DNA of 64,000 nt from Olleya sp. YS (GTDB taxonomy: Bacteria; Bacteroidota; Bacteroidia; Flavobacteriales; Flavobacteriaceae): positions 532,001-596,000 of the forward strand of contig NZ_CP121685.1 in NCBI RefSeq assembly GCF_029760915.1. The letters are read 5' to 3'. Shown one piece after another: positions 1 through 8,841 of the stretch (positions are counted from its first letter, which is position 1; each line of letters opens with the position of its first letter). Under the pieces are notes generated by a model that searched no databases, was not told the origin of the DNA, and saw only the letters and a list, made by a program, of their open reading frames with translations. Made by a program: the position numbers and the translations under genes.

Positions 1-1039
1 TATCAATACCTATAGATTGTGACAACTCAAAATAGTCCATATTTTCTACCAGAGCTATCGTTTTTTTTACACCTTTGGATTTTGCCATTAGGCAAGACAT
101 AATATTAGTTTCAGAATTACCTGTAACCGAAATAAATGCATCCATTTCGCTAATACTTTCTTCTTCCAAAAGCTCTACATTACGACCATCGCCATTAATA
201 ACTAACACATTTGGCAAATCGTCTGCGAGATCAAAAGCTATATCTTTATTACTTTCTACAAGTTTAACATTAAAGCTACCTGCAGATAAGTCTCTTGCTG
301 TTTTAAACCCAATTTTACTACCACCTAAAATCATGACATCTTTGATTGGTGTATTGGATTTTCCTGTCATTTTACACAATTCATCGTCACCACCTTCGCT
401 AGTTACAAAAACCACATGATCGCCTTCTCTAAACTCGGTATCACCTCTTGGAATGATTGTGTATTGCGTCCCAAATCGCTGAATAGCAATAGGTACAAAA
501 TGAATTTCTGAAAACAATTGAGCAGCTTCTTTAACCGTTTTACCAACAAAACTTGCAGTTCTTGACAAACTTAGACTCACCATAGTTAAAGCACCACCTT
601 CAAACTCGTAACTATCTTTAAAGGCAGATTGATTAAGTAGTAATTCTATCTCTGATGCTGCTAAACTTTCAGGAGAAATTAACTCGTCTATACCAAATCT
701 AGTAAAACCAACTTCATCCTTATGTGTAATAAATTCTGTATTAGATATTCTAGCAATAGTTCGTTTTGCACCCAACTGTTTAGCCAAAACACATACGGTA
801 ATATTAGTCGTCTCAGATGCAGTGACACCAATTAGTAAATCTGCCGAATCTATTCTAGCATCTTTTAAGACACTAATAGACGTAGCATCACCTTTTATGA
901 CCTTAATATCTAAATGGTTTTCTGCGTAGGTAAGACTGTCTCTATCAGTATCAATAAGTGTAATTTCTTGAGACTCGTAAGACAATAATTTTGCTAAATG
1001 AAATCCAACTTCACCAGCTCCAGCAATAATTATTTTCAT
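1..1039 (-). CDS. trkA: Trk-type potassium uptake regulatory subunit TrkA (3' end outside window)
   Basis: This is the NAD-binding peripheral subunit that gates the TrkH potassium channel on the inner face of the cytoplasmic membrane. I translated the minus strand from the ATG at 1039. The protein opens MKIIIAGAGEVGFHLAKLL, a Rossmann GxGxxG nucleotide-binding motif, then ITLIDTD with the acidic residue ending beta-2. A second Rossmann domain begins near residue 230 (DVMILGGSKIGFKTA) after an RCK_C-like segment (FVPIAIQRFG). This tandem RCK arrangement is typical of TrkA. About 346 codons are visible; family members are about 450 residues, so the C-terminal RCK_C domain is cut off. The partner trkH is not in the window and is probably just beyond its left edge. 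The gene is divergent from ubiE. Confidence 0.93.
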   Translation of the reverse strand, partial: MKIIIAGAGEVGFHLAKLLSYESQEITLIDTDRDSLTYAENHLDIKVIKGDATSISVLKDARIDSADLLIGVTASETTNITVCVLAKQLGAKRTIARISNTEFITHKDEVGFTRFGIDELISPESLAASEIELLLNQSAFKDSYEFEGGALTMVSLSLSRTASFVGKTVKEAAQLFSEIHFVPIAIQRFGTQYTIIPRGDTEFREGDHVVFVTSEGGDDELCKMTGKSNTPIKDVMILGGSKIGFKTARDLSAGSFNVKLVESNKDIAFDLADDLPNVLVINGDGRNVELLEEESISEMDAFISVTGNSETNIMSCLMAKSKGVKKTIALVENMDYFELSQSIGID

Positions 1040-1138
1040 ATATCTTTTTAAGTAAAGGGAGTACAAAGATAATTAATTTAAAGATTTAAGTCTCAATTAT
1101 TTATTCTTTTGAAGTTTTACAGACTATACTTAATGCAT

Positions 1139-1146
1139 TATCTTTG
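1139..1146 (+). promoter_or_regulatory. TAnnTTTG promoter element for ubiE
   Basis: TATCTTTG matches the Bacteroidota -7 consensus exactly. The proposed ubiE start codon lies only 14 bases after it, so the leader would be very short. A TTG at 1109-1111 is a possible -33 box, but the 27-base spacer is longer than usual. Confidence 0.6.
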
Positions 1147-1160
1147 CAAAAAAATTGATT

Positions 1161-1886
1161 TTGACAAAAGTAAATCCTTACAAGAATAGCGACTTGGGTA
1201 AAAAAGAGCAGGTAACCAAAATGTTTGATACCATTTCTAAAGAATATGATGGTTTAAACAGAGTTATCTCTTTTGGAATAGATATTAAATGGCGAAAAAA
1301 AGTTGTTGATTTAGTCAAAGCCACTCAACCTAAAAACATTTTAGATATAGCTACTGGAACTGGTGATTTAGCAATTAATTTAGCTGAAACAAGTGCTGAA
1401 AAAATAGTAGGCTTAGATATTAGTAGTGGTATGCTTGAGGTTGGAAAGCAAAAAATTAAAGCTAAAAATCTAGATAGCAAAATTGAAATGATTATTGGTG
1501 ATTCCGAGAATATGCCTTTTGATGACAATACGTTTGATGCTATTACTGTTGCGTTTGGCATCCGTAATTTTGAAACTTTAGAAAAAGGATTAAAAGATAT
1601 TTTACGTGTACTTAAACCTGGTGGTATTTTTGTAATACTAGAGACTTCCGTACCTACTAAATTCCCTTTTAAACAAGGGTATCAATTTCATTCTAAAGTT
1701 ATTTTACCAACAGTTGGTAAATTATTTTCTAAGGACAAAACTGCTTATAAATATTTAAGCGAAAGTGCTAACGTTTTTCCTTATGGAGAGGCACTAAACA
1801 ATATTTTACGTAATATTGGGTTTATAAATGTTACAGATATGCCTCAAACATTTGGTGTAGCTACAATTTACAAAGCATCAAAATAA
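1161..1886 (+). CDS. ubiE: Demethylmenaquinone methyltransferase UbiE/MenG
   Basis: UbiE methylates demethylmenaquinone to menaquinone using S-adenosylmethionine, the last step of menaquinone synthesis. The class I methyltransferase motif I is visible near residue 60 ([14 protein letters not shown]), followed by the acidic motif II residue (IVGLDIS) and the UbiE signature region around [16 protein letters not shown] and FGIRNFE. The length, about 241 residues, is normal. No ATG lies near the conserved N-terminus (KVNPYK...LGKKEQV). I chose the TTG at 1161, which gives M-T-K-V-N-P-Y-K; an in-frame TTG at 1155 is the alternative. The first ATG (1221) would remove conserved residues. porT starts 2 bases after the stop, so the two genes are probably co-transcribed. 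Confidence 0.93.
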   Translation: MTKVNPYKNSDLGKKEQVTKMFDTISKEYDGLNRVISFGIDIKWRKKVVDLVKATQPKNILDIATGTGDLAINLAETSAEKIVGLDISSGMLEVGKQKIKAKNLDSKIEMIIGDSENMPFDDNTFDAITVAFGIRNFETLEKGLKDILRVLKPGGIFVILETSVPTKFPFKQGYQFHSKVILPTVGKLFSKDKTAYKYLSESANVFPYGEALNNILRNIGFINVTDMPQTFGVATIYKASK

Positions 1887-1888
1887 TA

Positions 1889-2614
1889 ATGAATACAAAA
1901 CATATTTACCTAATACTATTTGCGTTATGTTTTACAACTGCTTCTCAAGCGCAACTATTTTCTAAAGAAAAAGTAAAAAACTTAGAATCCGTTGATAAAG
2001 CCACACTAAGTTGGGGTTACTATTTAGGTTTTAATAACCTAGATTTTAAATTTGATTACAATAATAATTTAGGAGACATCCAAACAGAACGTACCATTGG
2101 TTTTAATGTTGGTCTTTTAGGTAATGTGCGTATCAACGATTATTTTGATTTACGTTTTGAACCAGGATTGGTCATATCGCAACGTAATTTGATGTATCAA
2201 GAAAATTATTTTGCAGATTTTGACGAAGACATTTCAGACTCGGATTTGTTACGTGAAGTTAAATCGACTTACATCTATTTTCCTTTACTATTAAAAATAT
2301 CTACAAAGCGTGTTAATAATTTTAAACCATTTATTTTAACTGGTATTTCTACTGCGATTAACCTATCAAGTAACGAGCAAAATCCTGACGACAATTCTGC
2401 AGGAGAGTTTAGGATGGTAAAAAATATGCAATTTTTTGAGCTAGGTTTTGGTATGGATTTTTACTTAGACCGTTTTAAATTTACACCATCTATTAGAGGT
2501 GTTTTTGCTATGAAAGACGAGATTGTAAGAGATAAAGACCCAAATAGTCCTTGGACTAGCAACATAAGCTTGATGCAAACACGAGGTATTTTTATTAATT
2601 TTACAGTGCAGTAA
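1889..2614 (+). CDS. porT: PorT/SprT-like outer membrane protein of the type IX secretion system
   Basis: The 241-residue protein has a signal peptide (residues 1-21, ending SQAQ) and then alternating amphipathic strands ending in an aromatic/polar C-terminus (FINFTVQ), as in an outer-membrane beta-barrel. PorT family proteins are needed for the type IX secretion system and, in gliding flavobacteria, for motility. The assignment rests on size, barrel pattern and position: as I recall, ubiE followed directly by porT is a common order in flavobacteria. The gap to ubiE is 2 bases. The surface protein at 11.8 kb carries a T9SS sorting domain and is a plausible substrate of the system. A generic porin-family protein is the alternative. 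Confidence 0.82.
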   Translation: MNTKHIYLILFALCFTTASQAQLFSKEKVKNLESVDKATLSWGYYLGFNNLDFKFDYNNNLGDIQTERTIGFNVGLLGNVRINDYFDLRFEPGLVISQRNLMYQENYFADFDEDISDSDLLREVKSTYIYFPLLLKISTKRVNNFKPFILTGISTAINLSSNEQNPDDNSAGEFRMVKNMQFFELGFGMDFYLDRFKFTPSIRGVFAMKDEIVRDKDPNSPWTSNISLMQTRGIFINFTVQ

Positions 2615-2623
2615 AATCTATTT

Positions 2624-2941
2624 TTAATCAGTTATTGAGCTAAATATATCCATAGCAATTAAAAAATATGAATATGCAATTGGGATATTTAGAAGCATCA
2701 ATAGGATGCTTAATTTAATTCTCTTTTTTTCATCACTTTCAGGATATTTTACAATTAAACCAATAAGAAAATTTACATTTATTAGCAAAGCAGCTATTAA
2801 ATAAATCAAACCTATTATTAGAAATAATGAATTTTCTGATAAACAAAAAAACAATAAAATAAGTGAGCCAAATAAGAAAGAAAGCAAAGCAACTAATCTG
2901 CTTATTTCTATAATTCCTGTATCTGTTTGCAAAGCCTTCAT
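2624..2941 (-). CDS. Small integral membrane protein of unknown function
   Basis: The 105-residue protein has three or four hydrophobic segments: about residues 14-34, 38-65 and 77-98. A short charged loop (YPESDEKKRIK) lies between the last two. I do not recognise a family. It starts 5 bases after the stop of the SpoU-type methyltransferase on the same strand, so the two are probably one transcript, and it is convergent with porT. A second reading frame in this stretch (2739-2966) has a less membrane-like composition and is rejected as a shadow. Confidence 0.6.
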   Translation of the reverse strand: MKALQTDTGIIEISRLVALLSFLFGSLILLFFCLSENSLFLIIGLIYLIAALLINVNFLIGLIVKYPESDEKKRIKLSILLMLLNIPIAYSYFLIAMDIFSSITD

Positions 2942-2946
2942 AAAAC

Positions 2947-3660
2947 TTAACCTCTCCTAAACTCACTTAACAAAATAGCACCTGCTGTAGCAACATTTAA
3001 ACTTTCGGTTGCTTGAAGTTCTCCAAACCTTGGGATACTAATTTTATCGGTCACACAAGCTTCTATTGGTTTTGAAATTCCGTTAGCTTCATTGCCTAAA
3101 ATTAAAATTCCTTCTTGTGGTAAGTTAGATTTGTATACATTTTTACCATCCATAAAAGCACCAAAAATAGGTAATTTAGCATCTTTTAAATAGCCTTCTA
3201 AATCTACGTAATGCACGGACACTCTAGTTAAAGAGCCCATAGTAGCTTGCACAACTTTAGGGTTATAACAATCTACAGTTTCTTGACTACAAATTAATTG
3301 CTTTACACCAAACCAATCGCATAACCGTATGATTGTACCTAAGTTTCCTGGGTCACGAACAGCATCTAAAGCTAATACTAAACCTTGGTCAGTTAGATTT
3401 TCCTTTTCTGGAATTTTAAAAACAGCCAAAGCTATGTTAGGTGTTGTTAAACAACTAATTTTTTTTAATTCGGTTTCAGAAATTAATGTTTCATTTTCAA
3501 CATTAAAAGGCTGAGTTGTCATTAAATCCACCAAAGTAAAATTAGAATCTAAAAACTCTCGTATAACTTTAACGCCTTCTGCGATAAACAATTGATCTTG
3601 CAGTCTATATTTTTTTTGCTTTAAACGATTTATGTTTTTAATCTGATTTTTAGAAATCAC
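2947..3660 (-). CDS. SpoU/TrmH-family RNA 2'-O-methyltransferase
   Basis: The protein transfers a methyl group from S-adenosylmethionine to a ribose 2'-hydroxyl in tRNA or rRNA. The three SPOUT motifs are visible: motif 1 RDPGNLGTIIRLCDWFG near residue 105, motif 2 ILGNEANGIS near 188, and motif 3 ATESLNVATAGAILL near 214. The N-terminal part (MISKNQIKNINRLKQKKYR) is the usual SpoU substrate-binding domain, so the 237-residue protein is complete. The start is GTG at 3660; its position fits the usual M-x-S-K-x-Q-I-K opening. The gene is divergent from tamL, an arrangement I recall as common in Bacteroidota. The exact RNA target cannot be read from sequence. Confidence 0.9.
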   Translation of the reverse strand: MISKNQIKNINRLKQKKYRLQDQLFIAEGVKVIREFLDSNFTLVDLMTTQPFNVENETLISETELKKISCLTTPNIALAVFKIPEKENLTDQGLVLALDAVRDPGNLGTIIRLCDWFGVKQLICSQETVDCYNPKVVQATMGSLTRVSVHYVDLEGYLKDAKLPIFGAFMDGKNVYKSNLPQEGILILGNEANGISKPIEACVTDKISIPRFGELQATESLNVATAGAILLSEFRRG

Positions 3661-3753
3661 AGCTTTAAAATTTTTATAAAGAAAACAAAAAAAAAGCAGT
3701 TAATATTTGTGGGTTTCTAATTATTTAAAATTTGTTTGTTCAATAAATAGTGT

Positions 3754-3761
3754 ATTTTTGA
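3754..3761 (+). promoter_or_regulatory. TAnnTTTG promoter element upstream of tamL
   Basis: TATTTTTG matches the -7 consensus, with a TTG at 3733-3735 as -33 box (18-base spacer). A second match, TATATTTG at 3784-3791, lies closer to the start codon, with TTG 3759-3761 as its possible -33 box (22-base spacer), so two start sites are possible. Confidence 0.5.
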
Positions 3762-3822
3762 ATCTACAGTTTTTGTTAGGCATTATATTTGTAATTAACA
3801 TCGTTATTAGTTAGCAATCCAT

Positions 3823-6360
3823 TTGAAACATTTTAATATTAAAATATTAGTTTTAGTAGCTTTTATCCTGCTACTTTGTGGTTGTAACTCGGTAAAACGT
3901 GTTGCTAAAAACCAACACCTATTAACCAAAAATAATATTACTATTAACGATAAAAAAGTGTCCAACGATACGATTTCTAATCTGTTATACCAACAACCTA
4001 ATACTAGATTACCAATTCCGTTTACAACAATTCCGCTTAGACTTTACATATTCAATACTGCGCGACCAAATATAGATTCTATTTTAAATGCTAAATACTA
4101 TAGTCAGCCAGATAAAATGGCTAGACAATCTAGGTTTTTATCTAGAAAACAATTAGAGAAAAAAATACAAGCCAAAGCAAATTTTAATAGATGGTTAAAA
4201 AGTATTGGTGAAGCTCCAGTAGTAATAGACACTTCACTGACAAAAAAATCTGTTACACGTATAGAAAATTATTATAAAGTTAATGGTTGGTTTAATGCAA
4301 AAGCAGACTATAAAATTAATATAGTTGACGACAAAAAAGCAACTGTTGATTATTTTATAGACACTGGTAAGCCTTACATTTTAGATACTATTTCGTCTAG
4401 AATTAGTTCACCAATGGTAGAGAATATTTACAATCAACACAAACAAGACAGATTATTAAAATCTGGTAAACAATACAGAATCAACACGGTTTACGCAGAA
4501 GAAGATAGAATTGTGGAGTTAATGAGAAACAATGGTGTGTATCATTTTAGTCAAGATTATGTGCGATTTGTTGGTGATAGTATTTTAGGAAACAATAAAA
4601 TTAACATCGAGACAATTATTGATGACCGATTAATTAGAGAAGAAGAAACCTCAAGACGTGAGCCTTTTAAAGTCTTTAAAGTTAAGGACGTTAACATCTA
4701 CACCAATAGTTCGTTTAAAGACCGTAACCAAACCATAAATGACACGACTGAGTATGATGGCTACAATATATACAGTATTGGTAAACTTGAATACAAACCA
4801 AGAGCTTTGACCAATGCAGTTTTTATAACTCCAAATACTATATTTAAAGATAAAAACAGACCGCTTACCTCTAGAAAAATTAGTGACTTACGCACATTTA
4901 AATATCCAAATATTGATTATATAGAAAATCCAGATACAACGTTAACTGCTAATATATACTTAACTCCATTAAAAAAGTTTGAATTAGAATTTAGTGCAGA
5001 AGCTTTGCAAAGTAATATTCAAACTATTGGTTTTTCAATTAACCCTAGCTTATTAATTAGAAATGTATTTAATGCTGCAGAAACATTAGAGATTTCTGGT
5101 TTTATTTCTATAGGTGCCTCAAAAGATGGTAATAATAGTCAAGACGAGTTTTTTGATATTAATGAAACAGGAGCCAATTTAAAATTGACTATTCCTAGAT
5201 TATTTTCTCCATTTAACACAGAAAATATCATCCCTAAATCCATGTTTCCATCTACGCGATTAACAGTTGCTACATCAAGCCAAACTAATATTGGATTGGA
5301 TAGACAAACCTTTACTGGATCATTTAATTACAGGTGGTATCCTAACAACACAGTCACTAATAGATTAGATTTACTAAACATTCAGTTTGTAAAAAATTTG
5401 AATACTGCAAATTATTTTAATGTTTATGAAAGCTCATACAACTCCTTAAATAGTATCGCTCAAACTTCTGGATTTATTGGTGCTACAGACAATCTTGGTA
5501 TTCCAACAGGAGCAGATACGTTTTTAAACCTTGTCGAAAACGGATCTTATGATACTATTTTATCTAATGACGATTTAGAAACTGTTAATGCAATAAACGA
5601 GAGAAAACAAAGATTAACAGAGGATAATTTAATTTTTTCTTCAAATTTTAATTATGTAAAAGATAAAAGAGATAACATTACAGATGAAGACTTTTCTATT
5701 TTTAGAGCAAGATTAGAGTTGGCAGGAAATGTTTTTGCTGCAACCTCAAAAATATTAGGCTTAGAAAAAAATGAAAATGGTAAATACGAATTATTTAACG
5801 TTGCCTTCTCTCAATATGTCAAAACAGAATTGGATTATATCAAACACTGGAGTTTAGGCTATAAAAATGTATTAGCCATAAGAACATTTTTTGGTATAGC
5901 AATTCCTTATGGTAATTCAACCAACATTCCGTTTTCTAAAAGTTTTTTTGCAGGAGGAGCTAATGACAACAGAGCATGGACAGCCTATAATTTAGGACCA
6001 GGACGTTTAGAAACAACTAACGAGTTTAATGAAGCCAATTTAAAAATTGCTTTAAGCGCAGAGCAACGCTTTAATCTTTTTGGACCATTAAATGGTGCTA
6101 TTTTTGTTGATGCAGGAAATATCTGGAATGTCTTTGATGATATAGAACAAGATGAAGCCACTTTCTCTGGTTTTGAATCTTTAAAAGACATAGCTGTAGG
6201 CTCTGGTTTTGGATTACGTTACGACTTTAACTTTTTTGTACTACGTGGTGATATAGGCTTTAAAACCTACGATCCTTCCTACCCAATGGGCAATCGATGG
6301 TTCAATGACTACAATTTTTCAAATGCAGTGTATAACATTGGTATCAACTATCCTTTCTAA
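3823..6360 (+). CDS. tamL: TamL: BamA/TamA-family outer membrane assembly lipoprotein
   Basis: This is an Omp85-family protein of the TamA branch. In Bacteroidota it is often a lipoprotein (TamL) that works with TamB in outer-membrane protein or lipid assembly. The N-terminus is a lipoprotein signal ending in ILLLCGC, with the lipidated Cys near residue 21. A POTRA-like periplasmic region follows (to about 400), then a C-terminal beta-barrel with the Omp85 signatures FAGGANDNRAWTAYNLGPG near residue 710 and GSGFGLRYDFNFFVLRGDIG near 795. It ends in an aromatic residue (NYPF). The start is TTG at 3823, because no ATG precedes the lipobox. tamB is not adjacent; fbaA follows. Length 845 residues. 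Confidence 0.88.
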   Translation: MKHFNIKILVLVAFILLLCGCNSVKRVAKNQHLLTKNNITINDKKVSNDTISNLLYQQPNTRLPIPFTTIPLRLYIFNTARPNIDSILNAKYYSQPDKMARQSRFLSRKQLEKKIQAKANFNRWLKSIGEAPVVIDTSLTKKSVTRIENYYKVNGWFNAKADYKINIVDDKKATVDYFIDTGKPYILDTISSRISSPMVENIYNQHKQDRLLKSGKQYRINTVYAEEDRIVELMRNNGVYHFSQDYVRFVGDSILGNNKINIETIIDDRLIREEETSRREPFKVFKVKDVNIYTNSSFKDRNQTINDTTEYDGYNIYSIGKLEYKPRALTNAVFITPNTIFKDKNRPLTSRKISDLRTFKYPNIDYIENPDTTLTANIYLTPLKKFELEFSAEALQSNIQTIGFSINPSLLIRNVFNAAETLEISGFISIGASKDGNNSQDEFFDINETGANLKLTIPRLFSPFNTENIIPKSMFPSTRLTVATSSQTNIGLDRQTFTGSFNYRWYPNNTVTNRLDLLNIQFVKNLNTANYFNVYESSYNSLNSIAQTSGFIGATDNLGIPTGADTFLNLVENGSYDTILSNDDLETVNAINERKQRLTEDNLIFSSNFNYVKDKRDNITDEDFSIFRARLELAGNVFAATSKILGLEKNENGKYELFNVAFSQYVKTELDYIKHWSLGYKNVLAIRTFFGIAIPYGNSTNIPFSKSFFAGGANDNRAWTAYNLGPGRLETTNEFNEANLKIALSAEQRFNLFGPLNGAIFVDAGNIWNVFDDIEQDEATFSGFESLKDIAVGSGFGLRYDFNFFVLRGDIGFKTYDPSYPMGNRWFNDYNFSNAVYNIGINYPF

Positions 6361-6396
6361 TTAATTTTTATCATTTTAGCTAAAACGTTTGCGTGG

Positions 6397-6420
6397 TTTT
6401 ATGAGTATTTCCTCATAAAA
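6397..6420 (+). terminator. Weak hairpin after tamL
   Basis: A 9-bp stem (TTTTATGAG paired with CTCATAAAA, 6-base loop) lies between tamL and fbaA. No T-run follows, so termination here is uncertain. Confidence 0.3.
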
Positions 6421-6435
6421 TATTCCAATTTTCAT

Positions 6436-6443
6436 TACTTTTG
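6436..6443 (+). promoter_or_regulatory. TAnnTTTG promoter element for fbaA
   Basis: TACTTTTG matches the -7 consensus and sits 32 bases before the fbaA ATG. No clear TTG lies at the -33 position. Confidence 0.5.
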
Positions 6444-6475
6444 AAACCATACAATTTCAACTAAAATAAATAAAA

Positions 6476-7543
6476 ATGGCTCATAATATTAAACCAGGAG
6501 TTGCAACTGGAAAAGAAGTTCAAGAAATTTTTAAACTAGCAAAAGAAAAAGGATTTGCCTTACCAGCAGTAAATGTTATTGGATCCAACACAATTAATGG
6601 TGTTTTAGAAACTGCAGCAGCATTAAATGCTCCAGTTATCATACAATTTTCAAATGGTGGCGCACAATTTAATGCAGGAAAAGGATTAAGTAACGACAAT
6701 CAAAAAGCAGCAATTGCAGGATCTATAGCTGGTGCAAAACACGTACATTTAATGGCAGAAGCCTATGGTGTACCTGTAATTTTACATACAGACCATTGTG
6801 CTAAAAAATTACTTCCTTGGATAGATGGACTATTAGACGCAAGCGAACAACATTTTAAAGAAACTGGTAAGTCATTATACAGCTCACATATGATTGATTT
6901 AAGTGAAGAACCACTTGAAGAAAACATAGAAATATGTAAACAATACCTTGCAAGAATGAGCAAAATGGGTATGACTTTAGAAATAGAATTAGGGATTACA
7001 GGAGGTGAAGAAGATGGTGTAGATAATAGCGATGTAGACGAATCTAAATTATACACACAACCAGAAGAAGTGGCATATGCTTATGAAGAACTAATTAAAG
7101 TGAGTGACCAATTTACCATTGCAGCAGCATTTGGAAATGTGCATGGTGTTTATAAACCAGGAAACGTAAAACTAACTCCTAAAATTTTAAAAAATTCGCA
7201 AGAATTTTTATCTAAAAAACACAACTTGCCACACAACCATATAGACTTTGTATTCCATGGTGGATCAGGATCTACATTAGAAGAAATTAGAGAAGCAATT
7301 GGCTACGGAGTCATAAAAATGAACATCGACACAGACATGCAATACGCTTTTATGAGTGGTGTTAGAGATTATATGGCAGAAAAAACAGACTACTTACAAT
7401 CTCAAATTGGTAGTCCAGATGGTGCAGATTCTCCGAATAAAAAGTACTACGACCCACGTGTTTGGCTACGTAAAGGAGAAGTAACGTTTGTTGAGCGACT
7501 TAAACAAGCGTTTGAGGATTTAAATAACGTCAATACTTTATAA
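6476..7543 (+). CDS. fbaA: Class II fructose-bisphosphate aldolase
   Basis: The enzyme cleaves fructose 1,6-bisphosphate to glyceraldehyde 3-phosphate and dihydroxyacetone phosphate in glycolysis, and runs in reverse in gluconeogenesis. It is the zinc-dependent class II type. Metal ligands and catalytic elements are visible: ILHTDHCAKKLLPW near residue 105 (HxDH), the acidic segment ITGGEEDGVDNS near 180, NVHGVY near 222, VFHGGSGS near 260 and KMNIDTDMQYA near 282. At 355 residues it matches the long FbaA subtype (E. coli about 359). It has its own promoter match upstream and a strong terminator downstream, so it is probably monocistronic. Confidence 0.97.
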   Translation: MAHNIKPGVATGKEVQEIFKLAKEKGFALPAVNVIGSNTINGVLETAAALNAPVIIQFSNGGAQFNAGKGLSNDNQKAAIAGSIAGAKHVHLMAEAYGVPVILHTDHCAKKLLPWIDGLLDASEQHFKETGKSLYSSHMIDLSEEPLEENIEICKQYLARMSKMGMTLEIELGITGGEEDGVDNSDVDESKLYTQPEEVAYAYEELIKVSDQFTIAAAFGNVHGVYKPGNVKLTPKILKNSQEFLSKKHNLPHNHIDFVFHGGSGSTLEEIREAIGYGVIKMNIDTDMQYAFMSGVRDYMAEKTDYLQSQIGSPDGADSPNKKYYDPRVWLRKGEVTFVERLKQAFEDLNNVNTL

Positions 7544-7561
7544 TAATATAATTTTCATTAT

Positions 7562-7597
7562 AAAATCCCGCTTAAACTAGGTTTAAGTGGGATTTTT
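7562..7597 (+). terminator. Rho-independent terminator after fbaA
   Basis: A 16-bp stem (7562-7577 with 7581-7596, one G-T pair) has a 3-base loop and ends in a T-run. Confidence 0.9.
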
Positions 7598-7662
7598 ACT
7601 TTAAAGCACGACCATAAATTAATATAGCTTATACAATTTTTGAGATTGATTAATAAAAAATG

Positions 7663-7670
7663 TAATTTTG
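7663..7670 (+). promoter_or_regulatory. TAnnTTTG promoter element for accD
   Basis: TAATTTTG has a TTG at 7640-7642 20 bases upstream, a good fit to the flavobacterial TTG-N17-23-TAnnTTTG form. It implies a leader of about 90 bases before accD, which contains the 14-bp direct repeats at 7739-7765. Confidence 0.65.
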
Positions 7671-7738
7671 TACGCTTGCATAAAGCAAACTAAAACTAAC
7701 TAATAGCAATAACGATTAGAGGTTATTTATTTAATCCA

Positions 7739-7765
7739 AAAATCGTAAATCTAAAATCGTAAATC
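7739..7765 (+). repeat. Short direct repeat just upstream of the accD start
   Basis: AAAATCGTAAATC occurs at 7739-7751 and 7753-7765 (period 14). The same word recurs at 41671-41683 in the lysS promoter spacer. Confidence 0.8.
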
Positions 7766-7768
7766 AAT

Positions 7769-8626
7769 ATGGCTTGGTTTAAAAGAAAAGAAAAAGGTAT
7801 ACAAACTGCAACAGAAGAGAAAAAAGACATCCCAAAAGGATTGTGGTATAAATCTCCTACTGGTAAAATTGTTGACTCTAAAGAGTTAGAAAAAAACTTT
7901 TATGTGAGTCCAGAAGATGGTTACCATGTTAGAATAGGAAGTAAAGAATATTTTGAAATATTATTTGACGACAATAAATTTAAAGAGTTAGATGCTAATC
8001 TAACATCAAAGGATCCATTAAAATTTGAGGATACCAAAAAATACCCAGACCGTTTAAAAGCAGCAGAAGACAAAACAAAACTAAAAGACGCTGTGCGTTG
8101 TGCAGTAGGTAAATCTAAAGGTAAGGACTTAGTTGTAGCTTGTATGGATTTTGCGTTTATTGGAGGATCTATGGGTAGTGTTGTTGGAGAAAAAATTGCT
8201 CGTGCAGCAGACTATGCTTTAAAAAAGAAATTACCATTTATGATTATCTCTAAATCTGGAGGTGCACGTATGATGGAAGCTGCATTATCTTTAATGCAAT
8301 TAGCAAAAACCTCAGCTAAATTAGGACAATTAGCAGATGCAGGAATCCCTTATATCTCATTATGTACAGATCCAACAACAGGTGGTACAACTGCTTCTTT
8401 TGCTATGTTGGGTGATATTAATATTTCTGAACCTGGTGCTTTAATTGGATTTGCTGGACCACGAGTGGTACGCGATACAACTGGACAAGAATTACCAGAA
8501 GGCTTTCAAACCTCAGAATTTTTGCTAGAGCATGGCTTTTTAGATTTTATTACACATCGTAAAGAATTAAAAAACAAAGTCAATCAATACATAGACCTAA
8601 TTACTAATCAACCTTTAAGAGCGTAG
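7769..8626 (+). CDS. accD: Acetyl-CoA carboxylase carboxyltransferase subunit beta
   Basis: With AccA, AccD moves the carboxyl group from carboxybiotin to acetyl-CoA, making malonyl-CoA for fatty acid synthesis. Crotonase-fold motifs are clear: [19 protein letters not shown] near residue 130, [13 protein letters not shown] near 162 and the [14 protein letters not shown] oxyanion region near 206. The length, 285 residues, is normal. The zinc-ribbon module (usual pattern CxxC...CxxC) occupies the expected place (residues 25-50, [10 protein letters not shown]...[13 protein letters not shown]), but all four cysteines are gone. The spacing and the conserved HVRI segment remain, so it is still recognisably AccD. 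I recall flavobacterial relatives also lacking these cysteines. accA is not in the window. Confidence 0.95.
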   Translation: MAWFKRKEKGIQTATEEKKDIPKGLWYKSPTGKIVDSKELEKNFYVSPEDGYHVRIGSKEYFEILFDDNKFKELDANLTSKDPLKFEDTKKYPDRLKAAEDKTKLKDAVRCAVGKSKGKDLVVACMDFAFIGGSMGSVVGEKIARAADYALKKKLPFMIISKSGGARMMEAALSLMQLAKTSAKLGQLADAGIPYISLCTDPTTGGTTASFAMLGDINISEPGALIGFAGPRVVRDTTGQELPEGFQTSEFLLEHGFLDFITHRKELKNKVNQYIDLITNQPLRA

Positions 8627-8650
8627 ATTAGATTTTAACTTATAAATCAT

Positions 8651-8684
8651 AACCTCATTAATTTAGACTAGTGAGGTTTTTTTT
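8651..8684 (+). terminator. Rho-independent terminator after accD
   Basis: A 10-bp stem (AACCTCATTA with TAGTGAGGTT, one G-T pair) is followed by a T-run. Confidence 0.85.
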
Positions 8685-8779
8685 ATGCTCTATGAGTTTC
8701 AAACTTCTCGTAATAAAAAAATCAAATAAACTTAATAGGTCTTTTCTAGTTAAACTATTTGCCTTTCAATAAAAATAAC

Positions 8780-8787
8780 TATATTTG
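8780..8787 (+). promoter_or_regulatory. TAnnTTTG promoter element for rpsO
   Basis: TATATTTG has a TTG at 8759-8761 (18-base spacer), a textbook flavobacterial promoter. It predicts a leader of about 50 bases before the ATG at 8842. Confidence 0.75.
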
Positions 8788-8841
8788 CGCCTCGAAAGAT
8801 AGACTTTCGTGTACATAACAATCATTTACAATAATATTAGC

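Noticed and set aside
2739-2966. Second minus-strand frame overlapping the small membrane protein
   Set aside because: It overlaps both the membrane protein and the SpoU stop region in another frame and has a less plausible composition.
8809-8841. Eleven-residue N-terminal extension of S15
   Set aside because: S15 is 89 residues from the ATG at 8842; the upstream GTG lies in the leader close to the promoter.
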